Of a stretch of DNA of 64,000 nt, positions 52,196-60,872 are shown one piece after another. The notes beneath the pieces were generated by a model. It was not told the DNA's origin. It saw only the letters and a program-made list of their open reading frames with translations, and made no database searches. The position numbers and the translations under genes are program-made. Source of the DNA: Rhizobiales bacterium IMCC20636 (lineage in GTDB: Bacteria > Pseudomonadota > Alphaproteobacteria > Rhizobiales > GCA-2746425); assembly GCA_016865015.1 (NCBI GenBank), contig CP018226.1, positions 1,457,001-1,521,000 on the forward strand, given 5' to 3'. Position 1 is the stretch's first letter. Each line of letters starts with the position of its first letter.

Positions 52196-52262
52196 TATTT
52201 TGCACGAGCACGCCTTCGTCTGCTCTGAAGCTGCATGCCGCAGCATTTGAAATGGGTGTAAA

Positions 52263-53321
52263 ATGAACCGACCTCTTCTGATCGCAGGAACGCTGGCATC
52301 CTGTGCCTATGTCGTTCTGGCAGCATCTCTTGCGATGGGCCAGAGCACGCTCACCCAGGACAAAATCATGTCAGCGGTGCCGGACTTTGCCCGCCAGATC
52401 AATTCGGAAACTGCATCGCACATACAGTCATCGGGCGATGAGGCTGTCAACAATGACGCAAAAGGTCCATCAGCAATTGTCGCGCGGGTCCAGATTGCAT
52501 TGGATCGGGCCGGTTTTTCTGTCGGCGTGATTGATGGCTTTACTGGTGACAATTACGAGCGAGCGCTTGCCGCGTTTCAATCCGTCAACAGTCTGGAACT
52601 GACCGGTAAATTGACGCCCCAGACGTGGGAAATGCTTGAAGTAAACTTTGGCGATGATGTCGTAAAGCAGTATGTGATCACGGCGGACGATCTGGCGGAA
52701 AACTTCATTTCGGAGGTTCCAACTGACTACGCCATGATGGCTCAACTAAGTGCTGTCAGCTATACCAGCGCCCGCGAAATGCTGGCCGAGCGCTTTCACA
52801 TGGACGAAGATTTTTTGAAGGCGTTGAACCCGGATGCGACATTCGCGACCGAAGGAGAAATGCTGATAGTTGCTGATCCGATGCGGCCCATTGCGGAAGC
52901 CAGCGTTGCACGTATTATCATCAATGGAGAATATGGACGGCTGCACGCCTACGACAAGGAAGGTTTCCTTGTCGCTGACTACCCGGCCTCTGTTGGCAGT
53001 GATACGACGCCGAGCCCGAGCGGAACCCATGAAGTTCGCGCAGTCGCCGTGAATCCAACCTATACCTACAATCCCACAGTCAACTTCACGCAAGGCGATA
53101 ACAAGGAAGTCCTGACAATTCCGCCCGGTCCCAATGGTCCCGTGGGAAATATCTGGATCGACCTGACCAAACCGACCTACGGCATCCACGGCACTCCGAA
53201 CCCGTCCACGATAGCGAAAACGCAAAGTCATGGCTGTGTCCGGCTGACGAATTGGGATGCCGCGGAACTGGCAAAACTGGTCTCGCCCGGCACAATTGTT
53301 GAATTTGAACCGAGTTCCTGA
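52263..53321 (+). CDS. L,D-transpeptidase with peptidoglycan-binding domain
   Basis: A 352-residue exported cell-wall enzyme. A signal peptide (LLIAGTLASCAYVVLAASLA) precedes a helical peptidoglycan-binding domain (about 70-125: ARVQIALDRAGFSVGVIDGF). The YkuD catalytic domain is at the C-terminus, with YGIHGTPNP and the Cys nucleophile in SHGCVRLTN (C325). It makes 3-3 crosslinks in peptidoglycan or anchors proteins to it. The next gene overlaps it by one base. An EcfG-type promoter stands upstream. Confidence 0.9.
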   Translation: MNRPLLIAGTLASCAYVVLAASLAMGQSTLTQDKIMSAVPDFARQINSETASHIQSSGDEAVNNDAKGPSAIVARVQIALDRAGFSVGVIDGFTGDNYERALAAFQSVNSLELTGKLTPQTWEMLEVNFGDDVVKQYVITADDLAENFISEVPTDYAMMAQLSAVSYTSAREMLAERFHMDEDFLKALNPDATFATEGEMLIVADPMRPIAEASVARIIINGEYGRLHAYDKEGFLVADYPASVGSDTTPSPSGTHEVRAVAVNPTYTYNPTVNFTQGDNKEVLTIPPGPNGPVGNIWIDLTKPTYGIHGTPNPSTIAKTQSHGCVRLTNWDAAELAKLVSPGTIVEFEPSS

Positions 53322-54175
53322 TGCGTATCGTTCGTATCAGCACACTTGTTCTGGCTGCGTTGTCGGTCGCTGTACCGATTCCCCTTGCTGCAGCTCAAGT
53401 GGTCCCGCTCCCAACCAGCAGACCACTTGCCGACAGCGCGCCAGACGCCCCGCAAATTGGCGATGCGAGCAAGTCAGCTAACAAGATTGCGCTCGCCCCG
53501 ACACCGGCTATGAAACCATCTCAATTGGCTGCCGAGACTCCAAGCGTGCCTGCGACGCCCTTGGAGGATCTGCCGCCCAACAGCGTATCAGCCGAGGCAA
53601 TATTGCGATCTGTTACGCAGGATGCTGAATCTGCAGACGCGTGTCAGGCCGAATTGAAGGCCCTGATGGTTCAGTTTACGCCCTTGGACCCAATTATTGC
53701 TGACGGTGGTTGCGGTGTTGCACATCCGGTTGCTGTGACGGCTCTTGGTGGTGGTGTGTCGCTGAGTGAAACAGCCACATTGTCGTGCCCGATGGCTGTG
53801 AACCTTGCCAAGTGGGTCAAACAGGCCGTCGATCCGCTGGCGAAACTGTATCTGCAAGATGAACTGACCACTTTGGGTGTCAGCACGTCTTATCAATGCA
53901 GAACACGCAATGGCGTTTCGAGCGCAAAGCTCAGCGAGCATGCGTTTGCGAACGGGCTGGATGTCCATTTCTTCGCAACAGATGGTGCTGATCGCGTGAC
54001 CGTGCAGAAACGTGATGCCGATAGCGGCATGTCAGCCCGGTTCCAGGCCGCAGCGCGTGGTGCTGCATGCGCCTATTTCACAACGGTGCTTGGGCCTATG
54101 ACCAATGCCGCTCACGAAAATCATTTTCATCTGGATATGCGGGTTCGCAAGGGCGGGTATCGTTTGTGCGAATAG
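53321..54175 (+). CDS. Extensin-like-domain exported protein
   Basis: A 284-residue protein with a signal peptide (TLVLAALSVAVPIPLAAAQ) and a low-complexity Pro/Ala/Ser linker to about residue 90. The C-terminal Extensin-like_C domain follows, with ADGGCGVAHPVAVTALGGGV, SEHAFANGLDVHFF, and AHENHFHLDMR. The His and Asp residues in this domain resemble a peptidase of the D-alanyl-D-alanine carboxypeptidase/VanY metal type. It probably works on peptidoglycan with the L,D-transpeptidase; the genes overlap (TGATG). Confidence 0.83.
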   Translation: MRIVRISTLVLAALSVAVPIPLAAAQVVPLPTSRPLADSAPDAPQIGDASKSANKIALAPTPAMKPSQLAAETPSVPATPLEDLPPNSVSAEAILRSVTQDAESADACQAELKALMVQFTPLDPIIADGGCGVAHPVAVTALGGGVSLSETATLSCPMAVNLAKWVKQAVDPLAKLYLQDELTTLGVSTSYQCRTRNGVSSAKLSEHAFANGLDVHFFATDGADRVTVQKRDADSGMSARFQAAARGAACAYFTTVLGPMTNAAHENHFHLDMRVRKGGYRLCE

Positions 54176-54306
54176 GCCTGATTTTGCTATTTGGCCCTAA
54201 TGCAATTCGAAGCTTCCTGCACGCCGACTTCACCTATCTGTGACATGCATTTTGGATAAAGCCGATGTAAGTCTGTTGAGATGGTTGCTTAATACGGTTG
54301 GTTTTC

Positions 54307-54759
54307 ATGATTTTACGCCGGTTCCTTTTTGGCCTTGGTACAATTTTTCTGTTGAGTGGTTCGGCATTCGCGCTTGATCCGATCAATTCAACCGGGGCAG
54401 GGCATCTTGCCATTCGCGGTACGGATACAACGTCCTATTTCCAGAAGGGCGGTCCGGCGGCAGGGCAAGGTACTCACAGTGTACGCTGGAAGGGCGCAAC
54501 CTGGCGGTTTGGGTCCGCTTCGGAAGCTGCGCAATTCCGGTCAAACCCGGACGCTTTTGCGCCACAGTTTGGCGCGTATTGCACCGGTGGCCTATCGCAA
54601 CAGCATGTGGTCGAAGGCAAGCCTCAGCATTGGCGCATTCACAAAAAGAAACTGTATCTGTTTCATACCGCTTCTGGTGCCAGACGTTTCAGCGATGCCC
54701 CAGAGGAAACCATCCGTAAAGCGCAGGCTTACTGGGATACGTTGGATGTGCAGGAGTAA
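54307..54759 (+). CDS. Exported YHS-domain protein
   Basis: A 150-residue protein with a Sec signal (FLFGLGTIFLLSGSAFA, cleavage near ALDP). The YHS-like region includes LAIRGTDTTSYFQKGGPAAG, WKGATWRFGSASEAAQFRSN, and FAPQFGAYCTGGLSQ. The Cys in YC is the usual candidate metal ligand. Exported YHS proteins often appear with metal or oxidative functions, but none is proved here. The ATG at 54307 is preferred to TTG at 54298. Confidence 0.8.
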   Translation: MILRRFLFGLGTIFLLSGSAFALDPINSTGAGHLAIRGTDTTSYFQKGGPAAGQGTHSVRWKGATWRFGSASEAAQFRSNPDAFAPQFGAYCTGGLSQQHVVEGKPQHWRIHKKKLYLFHTASGARRFSDAPEETIRKAQAYWDTLDVQE

Positions 54760-54875
54760 TGCACAAGCCATAGACAGCCCTGCTTGCGATCCGAAAATTT
54801 TGCAAGACAGGTTTCTTGGGCTATGAATTGCAGAGTATGACGCAGATGGGTCATACGCTTGCAAGGACGGATCAT

Positions 54876-55250
54876 ATGAGCAAACGGAAGCTCGCCTATG
54901 TTTTGCTGGTTCTTTGGGCCGGGATTTATATCTGGTCGTTTATTGCGTTCCAGATAACCAAGCCCACGGATTTTGGGTTTACTGCTGGTCTGAACCGGAT
55001 AACAACATTTCTCGGATGGCAGTTTTCAGCCGGCTTGATTTCCGTTTTTGCGCTCGCGCTCTCCTTCGAGTTTACTCCCCGATCTCTCGCAAGATGGATT
55101 GCCCGAGTTCCCTTTATGCTGGCTATGGTTTTGCTGATCGTCATCTTGGGATTTATCGGATACGCTTGGTGGGGCCATCCGCCACCCCATGATGCCGGCG
55201 TCCCCGTAAAGCCTCCAGTTGTGACAGAACCTGCAGTTCCGGTGCAGTAG
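54876..55250 (+). CDS. Three-span membrane protein of unknown function
   Basis: A 124-residue protein. Three spans are seen: LAYVLLVLWAGIYIWSFIAF, WQFSAGLISVFALALSFEF and FMLAMVLLIVILGFIGYAWW. A proline-rich tail (GHPPPHDAGVPVKPPVV) follows. AAGGA stands before the ATG at 54876; an earlier in-frame start has no ribosome site. No family was recognised. It lies alone between the YHS and DUF4387 genes. Confidence 0.65.
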   Translation: MSKRKLAYVLLVLWAGIYIWSFIAFQITKPTDFGFTAGLNRITTFLGWQFSAGLISVFALALSFEFTPRSLARWIARVPFMLAMVLLIVILGFIGYAWWGHPPPHDAGVPVKPPVVTEPAVPVQ

Positions 55251-55279
55251 AGGGCGAACGACCCGATTGAGTACAAGCG

Positions 55280-55579
55280 CTAAATTTCCAGTTCGGCAAT
55301 CAATGCAGCCCAGCTTGCGCCGTGCATGTCGCGGTCGTGAATTGACCCCTGGACCTGGGGACGATCAAGGCTGAATTTTATGACGTTGAGAGATGCAATT
55401 TCAAACCGCTGAAGACGCTCGGGATCAGTCCGCAGCAATGTGGCGATCCGCTCTGATGGCAAGGCGGTTCGGATGTGGTCGAAAGCGTCTTTCGAACCGC
55501 AGAAAATATCGATTGTCAGTTTGAATGGTCCGGCGTTCTTTGACCGGACCTTTTCGACGAATTGTGCCAGTTCAGCCAT
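55280..55579 (-). CDS. DUF4387 protein, partner of the AtuA-like protein
   Basis: A 99-residue protein with the DUF4387 layout: AELAQFVEKVRSKNAGPFKL, then TIDIFCGSKDAFDHIRTA, and FSLDRPQVQGSIHDRDMHGA near the end. Its start overlaps the end of the AtuA-like gene by 8 bp, so the two are almost certainly made together, as in many bacterial genomes where they are paired or fused. The biochemical role is unknown. It is last in the leftward TTT operon. Confidence 0.83.
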   Translation of the reverse strand: MAELAQFVEKVRSKNAGPFKLTIDIFCGSKDAFDHIRTALPSERIATLLRTDPERLQRFEIASLNVIKFSLDRPQVQGSIHDRDMHGASWAALIAELEI

Positions 55580-56942
55580 GATGAACCTCAATGGTTTCGA
55601 GCCTGAACGCTGCCATCGGATCAGCCAGTTCCATGACATGGTTGAGGCAGAATTCGTAGACTGGCCCAACCGGCACTTCAGCAGGAGAGAACTGGAACGC
55701 GAATGTTGGCTGTTCCTCTTCCTGGGTCAATGGGTGATGCAAAAGGTAGGGATTGAGAATCTTGCCGATTTCCTGAGCTTTTTGCAGACTGTCGGCTGTG
55801 ACAAATCCCATGACACCGATTTCCGTGGGACGGTGGTTGGAGTTTTCCGGCTCAAGGTCCCCAAATGTGGCGTTTTTGCCTATGAGACGTAATTCGATGG
55901 TGAATTCATCTTCTGACAGCCCCAACCGGTCAACGGCTTTCGTCCGTGCTTTTTGGGTGATGTCATCGGCCCATTGCTGGGCGTGATCGACATAGCGTCT
56001 GTCACGCAGCAGGGCGAAGGTCATGACCTGATATCCGGCAATGCGTGCGCCTTCTAATTTGACGGTATAGCGCTCTGACGGTACCCAACTGGCACCAGTG
56101 GCACGTACGCTTTTGCCATCGATGGATTCATAGACCGCATCGGTGACATCAAGATGGCCGCCTGGCTCATAAAGAATGAAGGGGTCTGCGTTTTCGTACA
56201 GCATGTGGGCCGATACGGTGTGCGGACTGGCATTGGCACCATCGGCAGTCGGCGTGATGGTGAAGCCGGTCTCATCAAAGTCGATCAGTACGACACCGGA
56301 TTGGGGGTTGGTTGCACACAGGGCACCGCATTCGCCAATTTTCGCGCCGTGCCAAGCCGCGCCCGAATGACACCCTTGCATGAGCGGCAATGCTGCAATG
56401 ATGGCTGTGTCGGTTGTGCGGCCGGCAATGATGATGTCGGCACCGGTGTTGATGGCTGCCTGTATCTGTTCCGCGCCTGCCAGTGCGACAATATTGGTGA
56501 ATTGCTTTATGGCTTCTTCAGAAATCTCCGGTGCCGGACTGAGGGGACTGAGATGTCCGGCGGCCAGCTCATCTGCAATATGCTGCGGGGTCTGGGACGA
56601 GCGCAGGACAGCAATTTTCAAAGTCTGACCCAGCTCCTTTGCGATATCGGTTGTGATGTCCAGCAGCCAATCCACGGCACTGTCGGAGCCGCAGGTGCCT
56701 GCTGTGCCGATGACCAACGGAACGCCAGCCTCGGCCCGTGCCTGCATCAGACCTTTCCATTCCAGTCTGGTTGAGGCGCGGGAATATTTGGAAACGCCGC
56801 GGCCCAGATAGGAAGGGCCGGAGTCTGTGGAACCGCCATCAATGGCGATGATGTCCGGTTTGGCCGCAATGGCCCGGTCCATGGCCAGTTGATCATAACC
56901 AAGGCCCAGTGCGCCTGAGGGAATCAGAACTCTTGTCATCAT
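55572..56942 (-). CDS. AtuA-like (DUF1446) acyclic-terpene-utilisation family protein
   Basis: A 456-residue cytosolic protein of the AtuA/DUF1446 family. The N-terminal half has RVLIPSGALGLGYDQLAMDR, IAIDGGSTDSGPSYLGRG and GTAGTCGSDSAVDWLLD, blocks conserved across the family. A region with IIIAGRTTDTAIIAALPLM follows. AtuA is needed for growth on citronellol in Pseudomonas, but its reaction is not settled. The pairing with DUF4387 and a TTT transporter points to breakdown of an imported carboxylate. A second ATG lies one codon later. Confidence 0.83.
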   Translation of the reverse strand: MMTRVLIPSGALGLGYDQLAMDRAIAAKPDIIAIDGGSTDSGPSYLGRGVSKYSRASTRLEWKGLMQARAEAGVPLVIGTAGTCGSDSAVDWLLDITTDIAKELGQTLKIAVLRSSQTPQHIADELAAGHLSPLSPAPEISEEAIKQFTNIVALAGAEQIQAAINTGADIIIAGRTTDTAIIAALPLMQGCHSGAAWHGAKIGECGALCATNPQSGVVLIDFDETGFTITPTADGANASPHTVSAHMLYENADPFILYEPGGHLDVTDAVYESIDGKSVRATGASWVPSERYTVKLEGARIAGYQVMTFALLRDRRYVDHAQQWADDITQKARTKAVDRLGLSEDEFTIELRLIGKNATFGDLEPENSNHRPTEIGVMGFVTADSLQKAQEIGKILNPYLLHHPLTQEEEQPTFAFQFSPAEVPVGPVYEFCLNHVMELADPMAAFRLETIEVHHG

Positions 56943-56943
56943 A

Positions 56944-58449
56944 TCAATCCGTGATCGCTTGCGGTTTCTTCAGCACTTTGCGTAGGAACATTGGTGCAAT
57001 GAAGCCACCAATGGCTGCAATCCATAGACCAATTGCTATCGGCGTAGAGAACAGGAATGCCCAGTCACCATCAGACAATACCATAGCACGGCGCAGGGAA
57101 TCTTCCATCTGGTTTCCGAGCAGGATGCCCAGAATTACAGGAACCGTGGGGATATCCAGCTTTCGCAGGAAATAACCCAGAACGCCAAATCCAACCATGA
57201 GAAGCAGATCGAAATAACTGCCGGACAATGAGTAAATGCCAACAAATGAAATCATGGTCACGCCCGGCAACAGGACCCAGGGTGGTACCTGCAGGACATA
57301 GACGAAGATTTTCACGAGCGGCACGTTCATGATGAGCAGCACGACATTGGAAATCAGCAGTGAGGCAATCAGGCCCCAGACAACTTCGGGCCGGTCAGCA
57401 AACAATGTTGGACCTGGCGTGATATTGAGTGTCATCAGCAATGCCAGGAGCACTGCCGTTGTGCCTGAACCGGGGACGCCGAGAGTGAGCATGGGCACAA
57501 GAGCACCGCCCGCTGCTGCGTTATTGCCCGCTTCAGGTGCGGCAACCCCACGTGGATTTCCTTTGCCATAGGTCTCCGGATCCTTGGCGATCGCCTTTTG
57601 TGCCATATAGGCCATAAAGCTGCCGAGGGAGGCTCCTGCACCCGGCAAGACGCCAGCAAAAAAGCCGATAATTGTGGAGCGGATCATGGTCCAGAAACTG
57701 TCCATGATCATCTTGAACGGAATTGTGACTTTCTCGAGCCGCACGCCAAGAGCGGTGTTCTTGCCATGGCTTTCGATGAAGAAAAATACTTCGGCAATAG
57801 CGAAGAGACCGACGATTGCGACCAGGAAATCGACCCCGTCCATCAGGTGCAAATTACCATAGGTGAAGCGCGGCATTCCGGACGTGTTGTCGAGGCCGAT
57901 CATGGCAATGCCAAGCCCCAGACATGCCGCAATGGCGGACTTCGCCTGGTTATTGGAGGCCATGCCACCAAGGGTGCAGAAAGCCAGAAGATACAGCGCG
58001 AAATATTCGGCCGGACCAAACAGATAGGCAACACGGGCCAGCAATGGTGCCAGAATAATGAGGCCGATTGTTGCCAAAAATGCACCAACGAAGGAGGCAA
58101 CGCCAGACAGAACGAGGGCATCACTCGCCTTGCCCTGCTTGGCCATGGGATAACCATCCAGAGTGGTCATGAGGGCTGGTTCATCGCCAGGAATGTTCAG
58201 CAAAATGGACGAGATGCGCCCGCCATACATCGCCCCATAATAAACGCTGGTCATGAGAACCAGTGCAGATGTTGCATCCAGCCCCAGGGTGAAGGTGATT
58301 GGTATCAGAATGGCAACACCGTTGGATGGCCCAAGGCCCGGCAAGGCGCCAATAATGGTTCCGAGAAAACAGCCTATGATGGCCAACATCAGGGTAAAGG
58401 GCGTCAGGGCAACACTGAATCCCAGTGCCAGATTGGTAAGCGTTTCCAT
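56944..58449 (-). CDS. TTT transporter large membrane subunit (TctA family), AtuA-linked
   Basis: A 501-residue permease. Conserved blocks are GALPGLGPSNGVAILIPITF near residue 37, YGAMYGGRISSILLNIPGDE near 70 and FAGVLPGAGASLGSFMAYMA near 260. It forms the channel with TctB. It is followed directly by the AtuA-like gene (1-bp gap), so substrate uptake and use are in one operon. It is about 500 residues, typical for TctA. Confidence 0.92.
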   Translation of the reverse strand: METLTNLALGFSVALTPFTLMLAIIGCFLGTIIGALPGLGPSNGVAILIPITFTLGLDATSALVLMTSVYYGAMYGGRISSILLNIPGDEPALMTTLDGYPMAKQGKASDALVLSGVASFVGAFLATIGLIILAPLLARVAYLFGPAEYFALYLLAFCTLGGMASNNQAKSAIAACLGLGIAMIGLDNTSGMPRFTYGNLHLMDGVDFLVAIVGLFAIAEVFFFIESHGKNTALGVRLEKVTIPFKMIMDSFWTMIRSTIIGFFAGVLPGAGASLGSFMAYMAQKAIAKDPETYGKGNPRGVAAPEAGNNAAAGGALVPMLTLGVPGSGTTAVLLALLMTLNITPGPTLFADRPEVVWGLIASLLISNVVLLIMNVPLVKIFVYVLQVPPWVLLPGVTMISFVGIYSLSGSYFDLLLMVGFGVLGYFLRKLDIPTVPVILGILLGNQMEDSLRRAMVLSDGDWAFLFSTPIAIGLWIAAIGGFIAPMFLRKVLKKPQAITD

Positions 58450-58455
58450 GAGTCT

Positions 58456-58896
58456 TTACCCGATCATGCCGGCGGGGAAGGGGAACAGGCCCAGACCCAA
58501 GGCGTATTTAAACAGAATGAACAAGCCAACAGACAGACCGGCTCCGGTTATCAGTGCAGGACCGATACGGGGCCCAATCTGGTAACTGAGGATGGAGGCG
58601 GCGACGAATGTCGGAAAGATGAAGCCCATTGGTTTGAGCGCATAGGCATAGCCAATGAGGGTTATGGTTGCGACCAGCAACATCAGAAAGGTGCGTGATG
58701 TGGGCCAATCCGGGTCCGCGTCAGGCTTCGCAATCAATACCAGTGAGCTGATCATCACGACCACACCGATCAGAATCGGGAATGATTTCGAGCCGACCGG
58801 GTCAGATAGAAAACTGGACTGAATTTGAAAGGCGCTCGCAACATATGCGAGCGCCACTGCGAACATGACCAGACCAAAGATCCGGTCAGAAGCCAT
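58456..58896 (-). CDS. TTT transporter small membrane subunit (TctB family)
   Basis: A 146-residue membrane protein with about four spans: IFGLVMFAVALAYVASAF, FPILIGVVVMISSLVLIA, FLMLLVATITLIGYAYAL and ALITGAGLSVGLFILFKYAL. It lies between tctC and tctA. The call rests on size, topology and position, as for most TctB proteins. Confidence 0.85.
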   Translation of the reverse strand: MASDRIFGLVMFAVALAYVASAFQIQSSFLSDPVGSKSFPILIGVVVMISSLVLIAKPDADPDWPTSRTFLMLLVATITLIGYAYALKPMGFIFPTFVAASILSYQIGPRIGPALITGAGLSVGLFILFKYALGLGLFPFPAGMIG

Positions 58897-59858
58897 TACT
58901 GAATGACCCCAATGTCTTTCGACAGTTGTCTAACCTCGGCAACCAGACCGTCAACATAGCTCTGGAAGTCTCCACCGACCTTGGTGAATGGTGCCAGACC
59001 ATTATCAACCATTGCCTGCTTCCATTCATCGGACGCTGCAACCTTGGCCAGACGATCCGCCCAGGTGTTGAAGACTTCATCGCTGACGCCTTTTGGAATG
59101 TAGAGACCACGCCAGTTTACGGCCACCACGTCAAAACCCTGCTCTTTGGCAGTTGGAATGTCCTCGAAGCCTGGAACGCGGTCTTCAGTTAGAACGGCCA
59201 GAACACGAATATCACCGGATTTCAGGAATCCAACGATTTCCGACATGTCGCCGGTCATAGCCTGAGTAAAGCCACCAATGGTCTGAGTGATGGCATCCGC
59301 GCCACCATCCACGCCAATATATTTGACTTTGGTAATGTCGGTGAAACCGGCGCGCTGCAGGATCATCAGCGGTTTCAAATGGTCAAAACCACCCACTGCG
59401 GAACCGCCTGCAAACGCAACGGAACCTGGATTTGCCTTGATGGCATCAACGAGGTCGGTGAGGTTTTGAAGTTCCGAATCTGCAGCCACCACAATTACGC
59501 CGGGGTCTGCACCGATTGCGCCGACGAACCGAACCTGATCAGCGGTTGCACCGCCATAGGCATTTTGCGCAAGACGGGTGGTTGTGGCCGAGGATGCGGC
59601 AATGATGAGGTCTTCATCATTGTTGCGCTCATTGACCACAGTGCTGTAGGCGAGACCGCCACCGGCACCAGCCATATTGGTGACTTGTATCGGCTTATCG
59701 ACAGCTTTGATGTCGTACATGATCTTGCCGATTTGACGGCATGTGAAGTCCCAGCCGCCGCCGGGGTTTGCCGGTGCGATGCATTCGGCTGCATAGGCAG
59801 TCGAGAACATCCCGATGCTGAGGATTGCTCCCAGCGCTGTTTTTTTGATTAATTTCAT
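58896..59858 (-). CDS. TTT transporter substrate-binding protein (TctC family)
   Basis: A 320-residue periplasmic binding protein. The signal peptide (LIKKTALGAILSIGMFSTAY, cleavage after AYAA) precedes IAPANPGGGWDFTCRQIGKI, the TctC opening, and VTNMAGAGGGLAYSTVVNER. GGGAG stands 7 bp before the ATG at 59858; the longer frame to 59918 is not supported. It is the first gene of the leftward TTT-AtuA-DUF4387 operon. Confidence 0.9.
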   Translation of the reverse strand: MKLIKKTALGAILSIGMFSTAYAAECIAPANPGGGWDFTCRQIGKIMYDIKAVDKPIQVTNMAGAGGGLAYSTVVNERNNDEDLIIAASSATTTRLAQNAYGGATADQVRFVGAIGADPGVIVVAADSELQNLTDLVDAIKANPGSVAFAGGSAVGGFDHLKPLMILQRAGFTDITKVKYIGVDGGADAITQTIGGFTQAMTGDMSEIVGFLKSGDIRVLAVLTEDRVPGFEDIPTAKEQGFDVVAVNWRGLYIPKGVSDEVFNTWADRLAKVAASDEWKQAMVDNGLAPFTKVGGDFQSYVDGLVAEVRQLSKDIGVIQ

Positions 59859-60129
59859 TATCTTCTCCCAATTTCGACAAAACACTTGTTTTGCTGAACA
59901 GCGACAATGACAGCACAAATTCAGGACTTCAAGCAGGATTTTGAATAGCTCGCCAATGGCTAAGACAAGCGCACGCTGAACGGCTTGTTCTTTTGAATGG
60001 TGTCATTTAGATGGGGTGTGGTTCCCCCAATCGGGGGCTCAGGCACATGCCGAGTGCAAATGGTTTTTGCTCTGCAATGCGGTTGTGTTTAGGAGTTGTC
60101 GAACCTCTGGTTGGGCGTTACGAGTAGCA

Positions 60130-60867
60130 ATGGAATTCTTCTATATATTTCTCAGTTTTGCGCTGGGCGGCATCTTGAAAGGCGCAACCGGTGCGGGCGC
60201 GCCTGTTGTTGCTGTGCCTATCATAGCGCTGTTCTATGATGTGCCGACCGCCGTTACGATTTTTGTCATTCCAAACCTGTTGTCGAATACCTGGCAAGCC
60301 TGGTCCTATCGCAAAGACCAATTGCCTCCAGCGCTGACCTATCGCTTTGCCGGAACTGGAGTCATTGGCGCAATTGCCGGCACTTACATGCTGGCCTATC
60401 TGCCCACAGATCTGTTGACTATGATGATCGCGGTGGCGGTGACGGGGTACATTGCATTCCGGCTGGTCAAACCTGAATGGGTTCTGGAATATGCCACAGC
60501 CTTGCGTATTGTTGTGCCGGTTGGCAGTGTTGCTGGTGTTTTGCAAGGATCGCTGGGTATTTCCGCTCCAATTTCGCTGACATTTTTGAATGCCATGAAG
60601 CTGGAGCGAAATCAGTTTATTGCAACCGTGTCGCTGTTCTTCGTATCCATGGCTTTTATACAATTGCCGTTTTTGATTGGCTTGGGGCTCATGACGAAAG
60701 AGCGCTTCTGGATCAGCTGTCTTGCGCTTATTCCGATGATTGGCTGCATGCCACTCGGGTCCTTCCTTGCCCGGTATGTTCCGCGCAGCGTTTTCGACAA
60801 GCTGATTTTGGCAATGCTGGCGCTGATTGCCGCGAAGCTTTTTATCGAAGCGGCGTTTGGGAGCTGA
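60130..60867 (+). CDS. TauE/SafE-family anion exporter
   Basis: A 245-residue membrane protein with about eight spans. The family N-terminal repeat FALGGILKGATGAGAPVVAV and the second repeat VAGVLQGSLGISAPISLTFL are clear. Members move sulfite, sulfoacetate or other organosulfur anions. The ATG at 60130 begins the first span; a longer frame from 60016 has no support. The adjacent AtuA operon runs the other way, so they may share an intergenic control region. No sulfur-compound enzyme is directly beside it. Confidence 0.83.
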   Translation: MEFFYIFLSFALGGILKGATGAGAPVVAVPIIALFYDVPTAVTIFVIPNLLSNTWQAWSYRKDQLPPALTYRFAGTGVIGAIAGTYMLAYLPTDLLTMMIAVAVTGYIAFRLVKPEWVLEYATALRIVVPVGSVAGVLQGSLGISAPISLTFLNAMKLERNQFIATVSLFFVSMAFIQLPFLIGLGLMTKERFWISCLALIPMIGCMPLGSFLARYVPRSVFDKLILAMLALIAAKLFIEAAFGS

Positions 60868-60872
60868 ATTTG

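Noticed and set aside
60477-60872. N-terminal extension of the GNAT protein across the TauE-type gene
   Set aside because: The extension is an out-of-frame reading of the permease gene; ATG at 60873 gives a normal acetyltransferase.
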